Positions 44,838 to 54,261 of a DNA stretch of 64,000 nucleotides are shown piece after piece; within the stretch, counting starts at the first letter, position 1, and every line of letters starts with the position of its first letter. The notes below the pieces were generated by a model. That model had not been told where the DNA came from. It saw only the letters and a program-made list of their open reading frames with translations, and searched no databases. This DNA is from Aquisphaera insulae (GTDB taxonomy: Bacteria > Planctomycetota > Planctomycetia > Isosphaerales > Isosphaeraceae): contig NZ_JAALJH010000037.1 of assembly GCF_011064615.1 (NCBI RefSeq), forward strand, positions 20,211 through 84,210, in the 5' to 3' direction. The position numbers were made by a program, and so were the translations under genes.

Positions 44838-47800
44838 ATGATCTGGGCCTTCCTGGTGATCGCGTTCGTTCTGGCGGTGATCGCCACGGTCGGGCACCTG
44901 CTCTGGATCGGTGCCCGGGCCGTGATCCTGGCGGTGACGCGGTCTTACGGGGATTCGCGACCTGGGCCGATCGAAGTTGGGCTGTGCCCCCGTTGCGGGG
45001 AAACGGTGGTCCGGGGGCCACGGGGCGAGCGTTGCATCCTTTGCGACTGGAGCAAGGGCGGATGGCCGCCGTCGGCGCGACCCGACGTCGGGCGCGTCCT
45101 GGACCGGCTCTGCCTGAGGGTCCGGAGGTATCAGGATGCGGGCCTGATCTCGGTCCGCCTGCGGGATCGCCTCATCGAGCTGATCCGGGCCGAGACGCCG
45201 CCGCAGGCGCTCGCGCCGTCCCGCCCCGAAGTCGCCGAGCCGAAGCCAGGACCGGAGCCCGCGGAGATCGTCTTCTGGGAGGCGGCTCCGGAGCCCGCGA
45301 GGCCGTCTGTCGAGTCCACTTCGACCGTCCGTGAGGGGATCGCGGCCCGCGCCCGCGATTTCGCCGCGGCGATGGCCCGTCGCGAGGTGGAACGGCCGGC
45401 GGAAGTATCCCCTACACGCCCGCCGAAGCCGCCGGCGCAGCCGCTTTCGAAGTTGCTCTCGGCGTTCCTGGAGGAGAAGAACATCCGCTGGGGCGAGCTC
45501 GTCGGCGGCCTCCTGATCGTCGGCTGCTCGCTGGCGCTGGTGATCAGCTTCTGGGCGAGCATCGCGGAGCGGCCCTGGCTCAAGTTCGGGCTGTTCAACG
45601 GGGTGACTGCCGCGCTCTTCGCGGTCGGGTTCCATGCGCAACGGAGCTGGAGGCTGCCGACGACGGCGAGGGGGCTGCTGGAGATCGCCTGCCTGTTGAC
45701 CCCCCTGAACATGCTCGCCGTGGCCTCGTTCGCGCGGGGCACGGCCGAATCTCCGGCCGTCTGGCTCGGCGAGATCGCGGTCATCGGCCTGTTCGCCATG
45801 CTCTGCCTGGGGGCTGGCCGGTACCTCGTCGGGCATGCCCCGTGGGCGCTCGCGGTGGGCGTGGTGGCCCCGTCGGCGTCGATGTTCCTGATCGGCAGGC
45901 TGGCCGGGCCCGGGAGCACGACCGGGGCCTCGCTGGCGCTCGGCGTGCTGCCCCTGGCGGCCCAGGCCGCGGCGATGGGCGGCTTGCTCCGGGCCGTCCG
46001 CCGTGATCCGGACCTGGACGAGCCCGCGGCCCAGGGGCTGCTACGCGGGCTGGGCCTTGGGAGCTTCGCGGTGGTCCTGGCGCTGGGGCTGCTGATCACG
46101 CGGTGCGGGACGGCGGCCGCGGTGCTCCGGCCGTTGGCGCCGCTGCTGCCCCTGGCCGCGGCCCCCGGGTTGGCGACGGGGCTCTGGCTCTGGCGGCGGG
46201 CGACGGCCAGGGAGCTGGCGGCCTACAGGACGGCGGGGACCTCGATCGCGGCGGCGGCCGTGCTCGTTTCGCTCGCCGCGGTGGTCATCCCCTGGCCGGC
46301 TCCGGCCGAGATGATGCTCGGCGCGGGGCTGAACGCGGCGCTCCTGCTGACGGTCGCCCTCGTCCTGGAGATCCCGGCGGCCCATGCGGCGGCGGGCCTG
46401 TGCGTGGCGGTCGTCTACCTCCTGGGCTGGCTGATGCTCACGGGGCGTTTGCCGTCGTCGGCGACCTCCCCCGAGGCCCTGACCGCGCTCCTGTCCCGGT
46501 CGAGCGGCCTGGTCCTGATGCCGCTGGTGCTCGCTTGCCTGGGGGTGGTGGCGACGGCCTCGCGCCGTGGCAAATCCCTGGTGGCGCAGGCGTATGGCCT
46601 GGTAGCGGGCCTGGTGGCGGCGGTCAGCATCGGGCTGGTCGCCTGGCACGGGCTGGGAATCGCGGGAGATCCGACGGGGGCGTCGTGGGTCTTCGCGGCG
46701 TATGCGGTCATCGCGATCGCGTGCGCGGCGTGGTTCAGCCGCTGGCCGCTGTTCGAGACCTCCGGCGGGCTGGCCGAGGTCCGCACGCTGGCCGGGATCG
46801 GCTCGGCCTTGAGCTTCGCCGCACTGGGACAGGGGCTCGTGTTCGGGCTCCGGGAACGATGGGGGCTGACGGCACCGTGGCTGGATGTCCTGCTGGCGCA
46901 TCCGACGTTGACGCTGGGCGCGATGGCCGGGCTGGAGCGATTCGGTGTGCCCGCGCGGGACGAGGCTCATTCGGCCCGGGGGCGGAGCCGGTTCCTGCGG
47001 GACGCGGGGCCTGTTCTGGAGAGGACGCTGCTGCCGGCCGTCGTGCTGGCCTCGGCCCTCTGGCTCTGGCTCCTGCCGTGGACGCCGATGTCATCGCTGG
47101 CCGGGCACGCAGCCTGGCTGGCGGTGGTCTGGTTGGCCATGGCCTGGCGGGCCGATTCGCCCGCGGCGTTCGCCGCGTTCCAGGCGTCGCTGACGGCGGC
47201 GGTCGCCTGCGTGGTGGGCGGCTGGCTGGAAGGCCGGCCGTGGTTCCGCGGGGGATGGAGCTGGCTCGACCCGCGGAGCGTCCAGGCCCTGGGGATGGCG
47301 ATGGCCGTCCTGGGACTGGGCTGGATCGCCATCCGTCGGATGGTGGTCCGTGGGCCGGAGACCGATCGGTTGCGGACGTTGCTCCATCCCGCGTGGCCGG
47401 CTTTCGACCGGGTCTTCCGCGGCGTGCCGATCGCGATGGTCGTGGGGCTGGCCCTGTATGCATCGCTGCCCGGCGTGTTCCAGGAGCTGAGCCCGCGAGG
47501 CGGGATGCGCGTGGTCTCTCCGGCGGTGCTGTTCGAGATCCCCGGCATCCCGCATGCCCCGGCGATCGGCGCCGGCTCGTGGGTCTTGCTGGTTCTGGCC
47601 CTGGCGATGGTCCTGGCGGAGTTCTCGATTCGGGGCCGTCGCTCCGACCTGATGGGGGCGATCCTCATCGGCTGGCTCGCCGCGCCGTTGCTGGCGGGGA
47701 ACTGGGAAGGCGACGTGGCCGCGGCGTCGGCGCTCCGATGGTCCTCGTCGCTCTACGGCCTGGCGGTTTCGGCGCTGCTCTGGGGTCGCGATCGACGGGC

Positions 47801-50800
47801 CCGGCTGGTGGGGCCGGGAGGAGAGTCGATCCTCCGCGGTTTGGCCTTCTCACCGGCCCTGCTGATCTTCGGATACGCGACCCTGGCTGCGATGGCCGGA
47901 GCTCCGGTCGTCGGCCCCGCGCCGGGGACGCTCTTCGCCCGGATGGGGAGCCTGGGCTCCTACCTGCCGCCGGTGTTGCTCCTGGCGATCGTCCACCTTG
48001 GGTGCTCGATCCGGGAGCGATCCAGCCGGCTTGCCTTTGCCTCCGCGCTGGTGCTGGAAGCCGCGGCGACGCTCGGGTTTCTGCTGGCCGGGATCGAATC
48101 CGGCATGGGCCTGGGGGGCGGCTTCGTGATCAGGCTGGCGCACGTCGATGCGGCGGTGGCGGCCGGGTTCGCGATGGCCTGGCTGGGCGTCCTGGCCGGA
48201 TCGGCCCGGCGATCGGGCTCGACGTCGACGGTGGCCGTTCCCGACGTGCTGACCGTGCTGGTCGGGCTCGGGGCCGGGCTGAATCTGATCGTGCTTGCCC
48301 TGGGGACGTCGTCGCTCTGGTTCGACCCCATGCCGACGTCGGCGGTCCGGGCCATGGCCGATCCGCTCGGCTGGGCTGCCTTCGGCCTGGCGGTCGCGGC
48401 CGTCGTCGTGCACTCTCGGGTCGCGGGGCGTCCGCTCGGGTCGGGTGGCCTGGGGATGGGGCTGGTCGCGGGCGGAGCGATGCTGGCTCTCGGCCGGGCG
48501 GCCGGCGATGCGGGCGACTGGCGGACGTATCACGAGATGCTGGCGAACCAGGCGGTGGCGGGCCTGTTGCTCCTCCTGGCCGGCTGGTATCGCGCCGGAC
48601 GATCGGCCCCGGCGATGGACGCCTCGGCGCGTCGGGCGGTCGCGGCATGGTCGACGCTCTCGCTGGGGATCGTGGTGCTCTACTCGGTGCGAGGCTATGT
48701 CGCGTCGTCGCCCCAGTATCCCTGGTGGACGCTCGGCGGGCTGGCAGCTTCGGTCGCGACCGCGGTGGGGCTGGCGCTCTGGACGCTCCGGCGGCCCTAT
48801 CTCGCGGCGGCGGCGGTCCTGATCAACCTGGCGATGACCCTGGCCTGGTGCGCCTCGGCCTGGTGGACGGCCTCGATGCGTGATGGGGTTCCTCCGGTGG
48901 ATTTGCTGAACGTCAACGCGCTGGGACTGGCGTTGCCGGTGCCCTTGTGGATCTGGCTGGGCCGCAGGCTCAGCCCGTCGCCGAGCCGGCTCGCCCGGGT
49001 CGCGGTGTGGCTCGCGCTCGGGGCGCTGGGCCTTGGGGTGACGATCGCCCTGGCCCGGCCGCTCGGCCCTGGCCACCCTCCTTACGCGTGGCCCGGCTGT
49101 CTGGCTCTGGCGGCGACGGCGGCGGCCTTCGCCGCGGGGTTCTGGGATCGTTCCGCCCGCGGCTCGCTGCGAGGGCTTTACTTGCTGGGCTTGTGCGCGG
49201 TCGGCTGGGTGCTCGTCCCGTTTCCACTGTCGGACGAGATGCTCGTCTGGCTGGGGTCGATCGTGCTGGCGGCGTATGCCGTCCTGACGAGCTACCTCTG
49301 GAGCCGTCGCGATCTCTTCCGCGGGCTGGCGAACCGGCTAGGCATCGAGGTCCCGGCGGTCGATGAGGAAGCCGGCCCGGTCCCGCTGCTGATGGCGAAC
49401 CTGGCGATCATCACCGCGGTGGTCGGTCTCTCCTTCGGGACGATCCTGTCCAGCACGGACGTCATCCGGCGATCGTGTGCCGCCGATGCCGTTCTCGCCT
49501 CGACGCTCTCGGTCGGGCTGCTGGCGCACGGCCGGCGGCGGTCGGCCCTTCAGGCGGTCGCGCTGGGCCTGGGGGTTGTGGGGGCCGTGGCCTGGGGCTG
49601 GGCGTGGCTCGATCCGAGATCCGTCAACGCGAGCCTCGACCGCGTGGTGGTGACCTTCGCGGCGCTCGTCGCCGGGGCGGTTGCGTATGGCCTTGGCCTG
49701 GCGAAGTTCCTCCCGCGCTTTTCGGAGTGGACCAGCGCGGCGCGTCGGTTGGTGCCTGCCCTGCTGGTCCTGGCGCTGGGGGCCCTCATCGTGGTCCTGG
49801 GCGCCGAGGTCGCCGCGGCGGTGGGAGGCGAAACGGCGGCCATCTCCGCATGGGCGGTGATCCTGGTGGCGGCGACCTTTGCCCTCGCGTCGGCCGCGGC
49901 CCTGCTGGCCGCCGTGGTCCCGGGCCGCGATCCGCTGGGGCTGACCGAGCGCGGCCGGACGGCGTATGTCTATGGGGCCGAGGCCCTGCTGGCGATCCTG
50001 GTCCTCCACCTGAAGCTGGCGATGCCCTGGCTCTTCGGTGGGTTCCTGGCCCGGTACATGTCGCTCATCCTGCTGGGGCTCGCATTCGTCGGCGTCGGTC
50101 TGAGCGAGCTTTTCCGCCGCCAGGGTCGAAGGGTGTTGTCCGAGCCGCTGGAGCGAACCGGCGTCTTCCTCCCGTTCCTGCCGCTGGCGAAGGGGCTCTG
50201 GAGCACGCCCGATCCCGCCCAGTCGGTGGTCTTCTTCACGCTGGCGGGCGGGCTGTATGCACTCCTTTCGGCACTCCGCTCGTCGCTGGTCTTCAGCGCG
50301 CTCTCGGCCCTGGCCTTCAACGCGGCGATCTGGACGATGCTCGGTCAGGTGGAGGGGCTCGGCCTGATGCATCATCCGCAGCTCTGGGTCATCCCGCCGG
50401 CGCTCTGCGCCGTGGTCGGTGCCTACTGGAACCGGGACAGGCTAACCGAATCGCAGCTCGCCGCGACCCGGTACGCGGCGGCGGTGGCGATCTACGTCTC
50501 CTCGCTCGGGGACATCGCCCTGACCGGCGTGGCCCAGGCCCCGTGGCTCCCGGGCGTACTCGCGCTGCTGGGCATCGGCGGGATCTTCGCCGGCATCTGG
50601 CTCCGCGTCCGCGGGTTCCTCTACCTGGGCTTCGGCGCCGTCTGCCTGGCGATCTTCACCATCACCTGGTACGCGGCCGTGGACCTCCAGCAGAGCTGGC
50701 TCTGGTGGGCGGCCGGGATTGCCGCCGGCGTGCTGATCCTGGCCCTCTTCGGCCTCTTCGAGAAGAAGCGGGAGGAGATCCTCAAGGTCGTGGATGAGCT

Positions 50801-50819
50801 GAAGGGGTGGAATCCCTGA
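44838..50819 (+). CDS. Giant polytopic membrane protein with a zinc ribbon
   Basis: Protein of 1993 residues, one of the largest in the window. It starts with a membrane helix (AFLVIAFVLAVIATVGHLLW), then a zinc ribbon (Cys50, Cys53, Cys66, Cys69). After a Pro-rich region a long hydrophobic part begins with EEKNIRWGELVGGLLIVGC and continues to the end with dozens of predicted membrane segments. The region resembles DUF2157/DUF2339-like repeats of membrane helices but is much longer. No catalytic motif or transport signature is seen. The plus-strand frame is continuous; other long frames in the same range are shadows. Function unknown. Confidence 0.85.
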   Translation: MIWAFLVIAFVLAVIATVGHLLWIGARAVILAVTRSYGDSRPGPIEVGLCPRCGETVVRGPRGERCILCDWSKGGWPPSARPDVGRVLDRLCLRVRRYQDAGLISVRLRDRLIELIRAETPPQALAPSRPEVAEPKPGPEPAEIVFWEAAPEPARPSVESTSTVREGIAARARDFAAAMARREVERPAEVSPTRPPKPPAQPLSKLLSAFLEEKNIRWGELVGGLLIVGCSLALVISFWASIAERPWLKFGLFNGVTAALFAVGFHAQRSWRLPTTARGLLEIACLLTPLNMLAVASFARGTAESPAVWLGEIAVIGLFAMLCLGAGRYLVGHAPWALAVGVVAPSASMFLIGRLAGPGSTTGASLALGVLPLAAQAAAMGGLLRAVRRDPDLDEPAAQGLLRGLGLGSFAVVLALGLLITRCGTAAAVLRPLAPLLPLAAAPGLATGLWLWRRATARELAAYRTAGTSIAAAAVLVSLAAVVIPWPAPAEMMLGAGLNAALLLTVALVLEIPAAHAAAGLCVAVVYLLGWLMLTGRLPSSATSPEALTALLSRSSGLVLMPLVLACLGVVATASRRGKSLVAQAYGLVAGLVAAVSIGLVAWHGLGIAGDPTGASWVFAAYAVIAIACAAWFSRWPLFETSGGLAEVRTLAGIGSALSFAALGQGLVFGLRERWGLTAPWLDVLLAHPTLTLGAMAGLERFGVPARDEAHSARGRSRFLRDAGPVLERTLLPAVVLASALWLWLLPWTPMSSLAGHAAWLAVVWLAMAWRADSPAAFAAFQASLTAAVACVVGGWLEGRPWFRGGWSWLDPRSVQALGMAMAVLGLGWIAIRRMVVRGPETDRLRTLLHPAWPAFDRVFRGVPIAMVVGLALYASLPGVFQELSPRGGMRVVSPAVLFEIPGIPHAPAIGAGSWVLLVLALAMVLAEFSIRGRRSDLMGAILIGWLAAPLLAGNWEGDVAAASALRWSSSLYGLAVSALLWGRDRRARLVGPGGESILRGLAFSPALLIFGYATLAAMAGAPVVGPAPGTLFARMGSLGSYLPPVLLLAIVHLGCSIRERSSRLAFASALVLEAAATLGFLLAGIESGMGLGGGFVIRLAHVDAAVAAGFAMAWLGVLAGSARRSGSTSTVAVPDVLTVLVGLGAGLNLIVLALGTSSLWFDPMPTSAVRAMADPLGWAAFGLAVAAVVVHSRVAGRPLGSGGLGMGLVAGGAMLALGRAAGDAGDWRTYHEMLANQAVAGLLLLLAGWYRAGRSAPAMDASARRAVAAWSTLSLGIVVLYSVRGYVASSPQYPWWTLGGLAASVATAVGLALWTLRRPYLAAAAVLINLAMTLAWCASAWWTASMRDGVPPVDLLNVNALGLALPVPLWIWLGRRLSPSPSRLARVAVWLALGALGLGVTIALARPLGPGHPPYAWPGCLALAATAAAFAAGFWDRSARGSLRGLYLLGLCAVGWVLVPFPLSDEMLVWLGSIVLAAYAVLTSYLWSRRDLFRGLANRLGIEVPAVDEEAGPVPLLMANLAIITAVVGLSFGTILSSTDVIRRSCAADAVLASTLSVGLLAHGRRRSALQAVALGLGVVGAVAWGWAWLDPRSVNASLDRVVVTFAALVAGAVAYGLGLAKFLPRFSEWTSAARRLVPALLVLALGALIVVLGAEVAAAVGGETAAISAWAVILVAATFALASAAALLAAVVPGRDPLGLTERGRTAYVYGAEALLAILVLHLKLAMPWLFGGFLARYMSLILLGLAFVGVGLSELFRRQGRRVLSEPLERTGVFLPFLPLAKGLWSTPDPAQSVVFFTLAGGLYALLSALRSSLVFSALSALAFNAAIWTMLGQVEGLGLMHHPQLWVIPPALCAVVGAYWNRDRLTESQLAATRYAAAVAIYVSSLGDIALTGVAQAPWLPGVLALLGIGGIFAGIWLRVRGFLYLGFGAVCLAIFTITWYAAVDLQQSWLWWAAGIAAGVLILALFGLFEKKREEILKVVDELKGWNP

Positions 50820-50829
50820 GCGCCGGATG

Positions 50830-51522
50830 TCAGGCGCCGCCGAGTCGCGCGGCGAAGGCGGCGTGTTCGGGCGTCGCGAGGCCGCGCTGGAGCGTGGCAA
50901 GCACTCCAGCGAGGTCCGCGGTGAGCATGGCGTCAGGATTCAGCCAAAGGCCCGGGAAGACCTCGCTGCGAAGGGTGCCGTCCGCATCAGGCTTCAGCGC
51001 TTCATAGCGGCCGTCGCGGAGGATGGACCAGTCGATCTCGCGATCGCGAACGCGCCAGAGGACGTACTCGCGGACGCCAAAGCGTTCGTAGATGCGTGAT
51101 TTGATCGTCGCGTCCCGACAGGCACCTGTCGCCGCAACCTCGATGACGAGTTCAGGAGCGCCCTCGGCGATGCCCGCCTCGTCGAGCCGCACCTGCCCTC
51201 CGAGCGCCGGGTCAATCATCATGAGGACATCGGGCTGGAGTTCGTTCCTCGCGTCGAGGCGAAGGCTACAATGCAATCCGGGGATCACTCCCGGTGTGTC
51301 AATCTTGTAATTGACCAGCCAGGCGGCGATCTCCACGTTCGGACTCCCGTGTTCTCGGAGGCGGACTGGCCCGCCGAGGTACACGATACCCTCGATCAGC
51401 TCCGCGAATTTCAGGTCCGGCATCGCCTCCCAGCGGCGTTCGAACTCATCGAGTGAAAGCCCGTCGCCATCGCGAAGCGGTGGGATGGAGTCCGAAGCAG
51501 AGAAGGGAGTCACCGTGTTCAT
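50830..51522 (-). CDS. Uma2 family protein (PD-(D/E)XK-like)
   Basis: Protein of 230 residues of the Uma2/DUF820 family, thought to have a restriction-endonuclease-like fold: SIPPLRDGDGLSLDEFERRWEAMPDLK, AELIEGIVYL, ELQPDVLMMI, PELVIEVAATGACRDATIKSRIYERFGVREYVLWRV. The Pro-Asp, Glu and downstream Asp/Lys residues match the putative metal-binding core. In the window a second copy lies at 53472. Nothing links it to a methyltransferase. The cellular role is unknown; the family is common in planctomycetes and cyanobacteria. Confidence 0.88.
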   Translation of the reverse strand: MNTVTPFSASDSIPPLRDGDGLSLDEFERRWEAMPDLKFAELIEGIVYLGGPVRLREHGSPNVEIAAWLVNYKIDTPGVIPGLHCSLRLDARNELQPDVLMMIDPALGGQVRLDEAGIAEGAPELVIEVAATGACRDATIKSRIYERFGVREYVLWRVRDREIDWSILRDGRYEALKPDADGTLRSEVFPGLWLNPDAMLTADLAGVLATLQRGLATPEHAAFAARLGGA

Positions 51523-51671
51523 GATAACGCTTCAGGGAGTCGAGAGATTCGCTTTGGCCGTGGTTCAGAATACTCTTATCGAAGAAAATCGTCGACCGGG
51601 GGTAATCTCCGGGTCGCCGGTACGACAGAGTGGGTAGAAGTTTGCCAGGGATCGGTCCGCGGGGTGAGGAC

Positions 51672-52199
51672 ATGCCATCCGGTCGGGAGGACTGGGAGAC
51701 GATCGTGCGGAGGCACACGCCCGCGGCGTTCGCGTCGGCCTGGCGGTTGCTCGGCCATGCGTCCGACGCGGAGGACGCGGTGCAGGAGGCGCTCCTGGAC
51801 GCCTTCCGGCTGCACGCCGCGGAGCCGGTCCGAGACTGGGGGGCCCTGATCCGCCACCTGGCGACGCGTCGGGCCATCGACCGCCTGCGGGCTCGCCGCG
51901 AGGGGTTCGTCGTGCCGCTCGACGCGAACGACATCGCCGCCCCGGAGTCGTCGCGGCCCGAATCGCTGGCCATCGAACGTGAGCTGGCCGACCGCCTGAG
52001 ATCAGCCGTCGCCGAGCTCCCCGACCGCGAGGCGAGCGTCTTCTCGCTCCGCTACTTCGGCGAGATGGACAATACCGCCATCGCCCGCACGCTGGACATC
52101 AGCACGGACGCCGTGGGCGTGGCCCTCCACAAGGCGAGAAGGAAGCTGAAGGATCGGCTCGGTCTGCTGGCTGAAGCCACGAGGAGACCGGGATGTTGA
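51672..52199 (+). CDS. ECF RNA polymerase sigma factor
   Basis: Sigma factor of 175 residues with only sigma2 (DWETIVRRHTPAAFASAWRLLG, ASDAEDAVQEALLDAFR) and sigma4 (LPDREASVFSLRYFGEMDN, then TAIARTLDISTDAVGVALHKARRKLKDRL). It is conventional, unlike the extended ECF at 2440. The stop overlaps the following anti-sigma-type gene by seven bases, so the pair is translationally coupled. ATG 51672 is preceded by GAGG; longer starts at 51630 lack a ribosome site. Confidence 0.9.
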   Translation: MPSGREDWETIVRRHTPAAFASAWRLLGHASDAEDAVQEALLDAFRLHAAEPVRDWGALIRHLATRRAIDRLRARREGFVVPLDANDIAAPESSRPESLAIERELADRLRSAVAELPDREASVFSLRYFGEMDNTAIARTLDISTDAVGVALHKARRKLKDRLGLLAEATRRPGC

Positions 52200-53428
52200 T
52201 TTCCACCGACGAATCCGACCGCGACGAATCCGACCGCCTCCTCGACCGGGCGATCTGGGCCGCCAGTGCGGAGCCGATCCCGGTCGACACCCTGGATCGT
52301 GTCATCGAGACCGCCATCGGCTACCCCGCTCCGGACGAACGGGAAGGGTCGAGGCTCCCTGTTCTGGAAAGGATGCTGAACATGGTCCGAACGCATCGTC
52401 GCCTGTCCGCCACGGCGGCCACGGTGGCCTGCGCGGCGCTGATCCTTGCCGGGCTCCTCGTTGGGCCGCCGAACCGAGCTTATGGCCTCGAGAAGACGGC
52501 GAAAGCTCTTGAGGGGGTGAGGAGCTATCATGCCAGGATCACGCCCGCCAAGCGGCTGAGCGCGATCTGGGTCGAACTCAACCCGGACGGGACTCCGCGG
52601 CGCGTCCGGGCCGACTTCCACACGCTGGACGACGGGGCCAAGGTGGTGATCCTCTCCGAAGGCAGGTCCGAAGTGTGGTTCCTGGACAAGAACGCGCACC
52701 TGATCGTTCCCGCCGAGGACAGCGCCAGGACAATGTCGGATCTGCGGGACCTTGCCGACCCCAGGCTGTTCTTCGATCGGCTGCAAAAGGATGAGGCTTC
52801 CGGCAAGTTGCAAGTGGAAACGCGCCTGCCCGTGCGGGATGGCGAACCGCTCGTCCTCATCGCCACGGACACCAGGAATCCCGACCGCCGCTATGTCTAC
52901 GAGATCGATTCCCGGACGCGGCTCGTGCAGCGATATCTCGTGCAGGTTCGGAAGCGCGGGACGGGCAATGACTGGGATCTGATGGAAGAGCGGCAGTTTC
53001 TCGATTACAACAAGCCAATCGACTCCGAGGTCTTCCTTCCCAGGATGCCCAAGGACGTGATCCACCTCGACCAGGTCCGCCGTCCACCTGGCATCGTCAG
53101 GGGTGAGCTCACGGAGGAGGAGGTCGCGACGAAGGCCGTGCGCGACTACTTCGAAGCCATCATCGCCGGTAACGATGACAGGGCGGGCTTGATCTACGAA
53201 GGTTACTCTGCCGAAGACATGAAACGCATCCGCGACCGATCCGGGGAGAAGATCCTCCGCGTCATCGAGATCGGGAAGCCGGTCCCGTGGCCCATAAATG
53301 GCCCGAAGGCCCTGGCCGTTCCGGTCAAGCTGGAGGTCGAGAAACAGGGTGTGCGGCGGGAGCGATCCGCGCGGACCGTCGTGCGGCCGGAACAGCCCGA
53401 TCGGTGGGCGATCTGCGGCGGGATCTGA
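52193..53428 (+). CDS. Membrane-anchored anti-sigma-type regulator with LolA/RseB-like domain
   Basis: Protein of 411 residues directly coupled to the ECF gene. A short cytosolic N-terminus (ESDRLLDRAIWAASAEPI) is followed by one membrane helix at about 72-91 (SATAATVACAALILAGLL). The outer domain (about 100-325) is of the LolA/RseB-like, lipoprotein-sensing type, with strands such as GAKVVILSEGRSEVWFLDKNAHL and VETRLPVRDGEPLVLIATDTR. There is no HxxxCxxC zinc motif, so it is not a ZAS anti-sigma factor. A role holding the sigma factor until an envelope signal arrives is inference. The C-terminal tail (about 335-411) resembles small cone-like ligand domains. Confidence 0.72.
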   Translation: MLISTDESDRDESDRLLDRAIWAASAEPIPVDTLDRVIETAIGYPAPDEREGSRLPVLERMLNMVRTHRRLSATAATVACAALILAGLLVGPPNRAYGLEKTAKALEGVRSYHARITPAKRLSAIWVELNPDGTPRRVRADFHTLDDGAKVVILSEGRSEVWFLDKNAHLIVPAEDSARTMSDLRDLADPRLFFDRLQKDEASGKLQVETRLPVRDGEPLVLIATDTRNPDRRYVYEIDSRTRLVQRYLVQVRKRGTGNDWDLMEERQFLDYNKPIDSEVFLPRMPKDVIHLDQVRRPPGIVRGELTEEEVATKAVRDYFEAIIAGNDDRAGLIYEGYSAEDMKRIRDRSGEKILRVIEIGKPVPWPINGPKALAVPVKLEVEKQGVRRERSARTVVRPEQPDRWAICGGI

Positions 53429-53471
53429 AGCTTCTGCACGCCGGTTGATCTCGTCCCGTTCGCGATCCGCG

Positions 53472-54161
53472 TCACGCGGTGCCCGGCCGGTCCACGATGG
53501 CCGCGTGCTCCGGCGAGGCAATCCCCCGCTGGAGCACGGCCAGTACCCCGGCCAGGTCGCCGCGGAGGAGGGCCTCGCGGTCGAGCCAGAGGCCGGGGAA
53601 GCACTCGCTGCGGATGATGCCGTCCTCCGAAGCGGACAGCTCTTCGAAGCGTCCGTCGCGGAGGATGAACCAATCGAGCGCCCGGTCGCGGACCCGCCAG
53701 AGCAGGTACTCGCGGACGCCGACGCGCTCATAGACGCGGCGCTTGACCGTCGCGTCGCGGCTCGCGCTGCTGACCGCGATCTCGACGGCGAGCTCGGGCG
53801 AGCCGGAGACGATCCCGTCGGCGTCGATCCTTGCCCGACCTCCGCGGCTCGCCTCGATCATGAGGAAGAGGTCGGGTTGGTACTCGTTCTTCGGGTCCAG
53901 GCGGACGCTCCCGTTGTCGCCGGCCGTCACGCCGGGGGTGGTCGCCTTGTAGACCCCCAGCCAGGTCGCTAGATCGATCTGCCACGTGAAGTGGCCGGAG
54001 CTGACAGGCGAATCCACGTGGACCACTCCTTCGATGAGCTGCGCCTTCTTCAGCTCTGGCATCGCATCGTATCGGCGTTCGAACTCATCCCGAGTGAGGA
54101 CATCGCCGTCCCTGAGCGGCGGGATCGTCGTCTGACCGATCGGCGGGGTCGCGGTGCTCAT
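53472..54161 (-). CDS. Uma2 family protein, second copy
   Basis: Uma2/DUF820 protein of 229 residues, paralogous to the copy at 50830: TTIPPLRDGDVLTRDEFERRYDAMPELKK, QLIEGVVHVD, YQPDLFLMIEASRGGRARID, ELAVEIAVSSASRDATVKRRVYERVGVREYLLWRV, SECFPGLWLDREALLRGDLAGVLAVLQRG. ATG 54161 is preferred to the longer frame at 54209. The two copies flank the ECF/anti-sigma pair and point in the same (minus) direction. This looks like local duplication followed by insertion or translocation of the sigma pair. Confidence 0.88.
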   Translation of the reverse strand: MSTATPPIGQTTIPPLRDGDVLTRDEFERRYDAMPELKKAQLIEGVVHVDSPVSSGHFTWQIDLATWLGVYKATTPGVTAGDNGSVRLDPKNEYQPDLFLMIEASRGGRARIDADGIVSGSPELAVEIAVSSASRDATVKRRVYERVGVREYLLWRVRDRALDWFILRDGRFEELSASEDGIIRSECFPGLWLDREALLRGDLAGVLAVLQRGIASPEHAAIVDRPGTA

Positions 54162-54261
54162 GGCATCGGCTCCACGGGGCCGGGAACTCGTCGGCTCGCC
54201 GGGATCCATCGTACGCCCGGGACGATCCGGCGGCCATCCCGGGCGGATTGAAGCCGTTCGA

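Noticed and set aside
46103..48883. Second plus-strand open frame of 926 codons inside the giant membrane gene
   Set aside because: Gly/Arg-rich shadow frame; the hydrophobic helix pattern belongs to the 44838-50819 frame.
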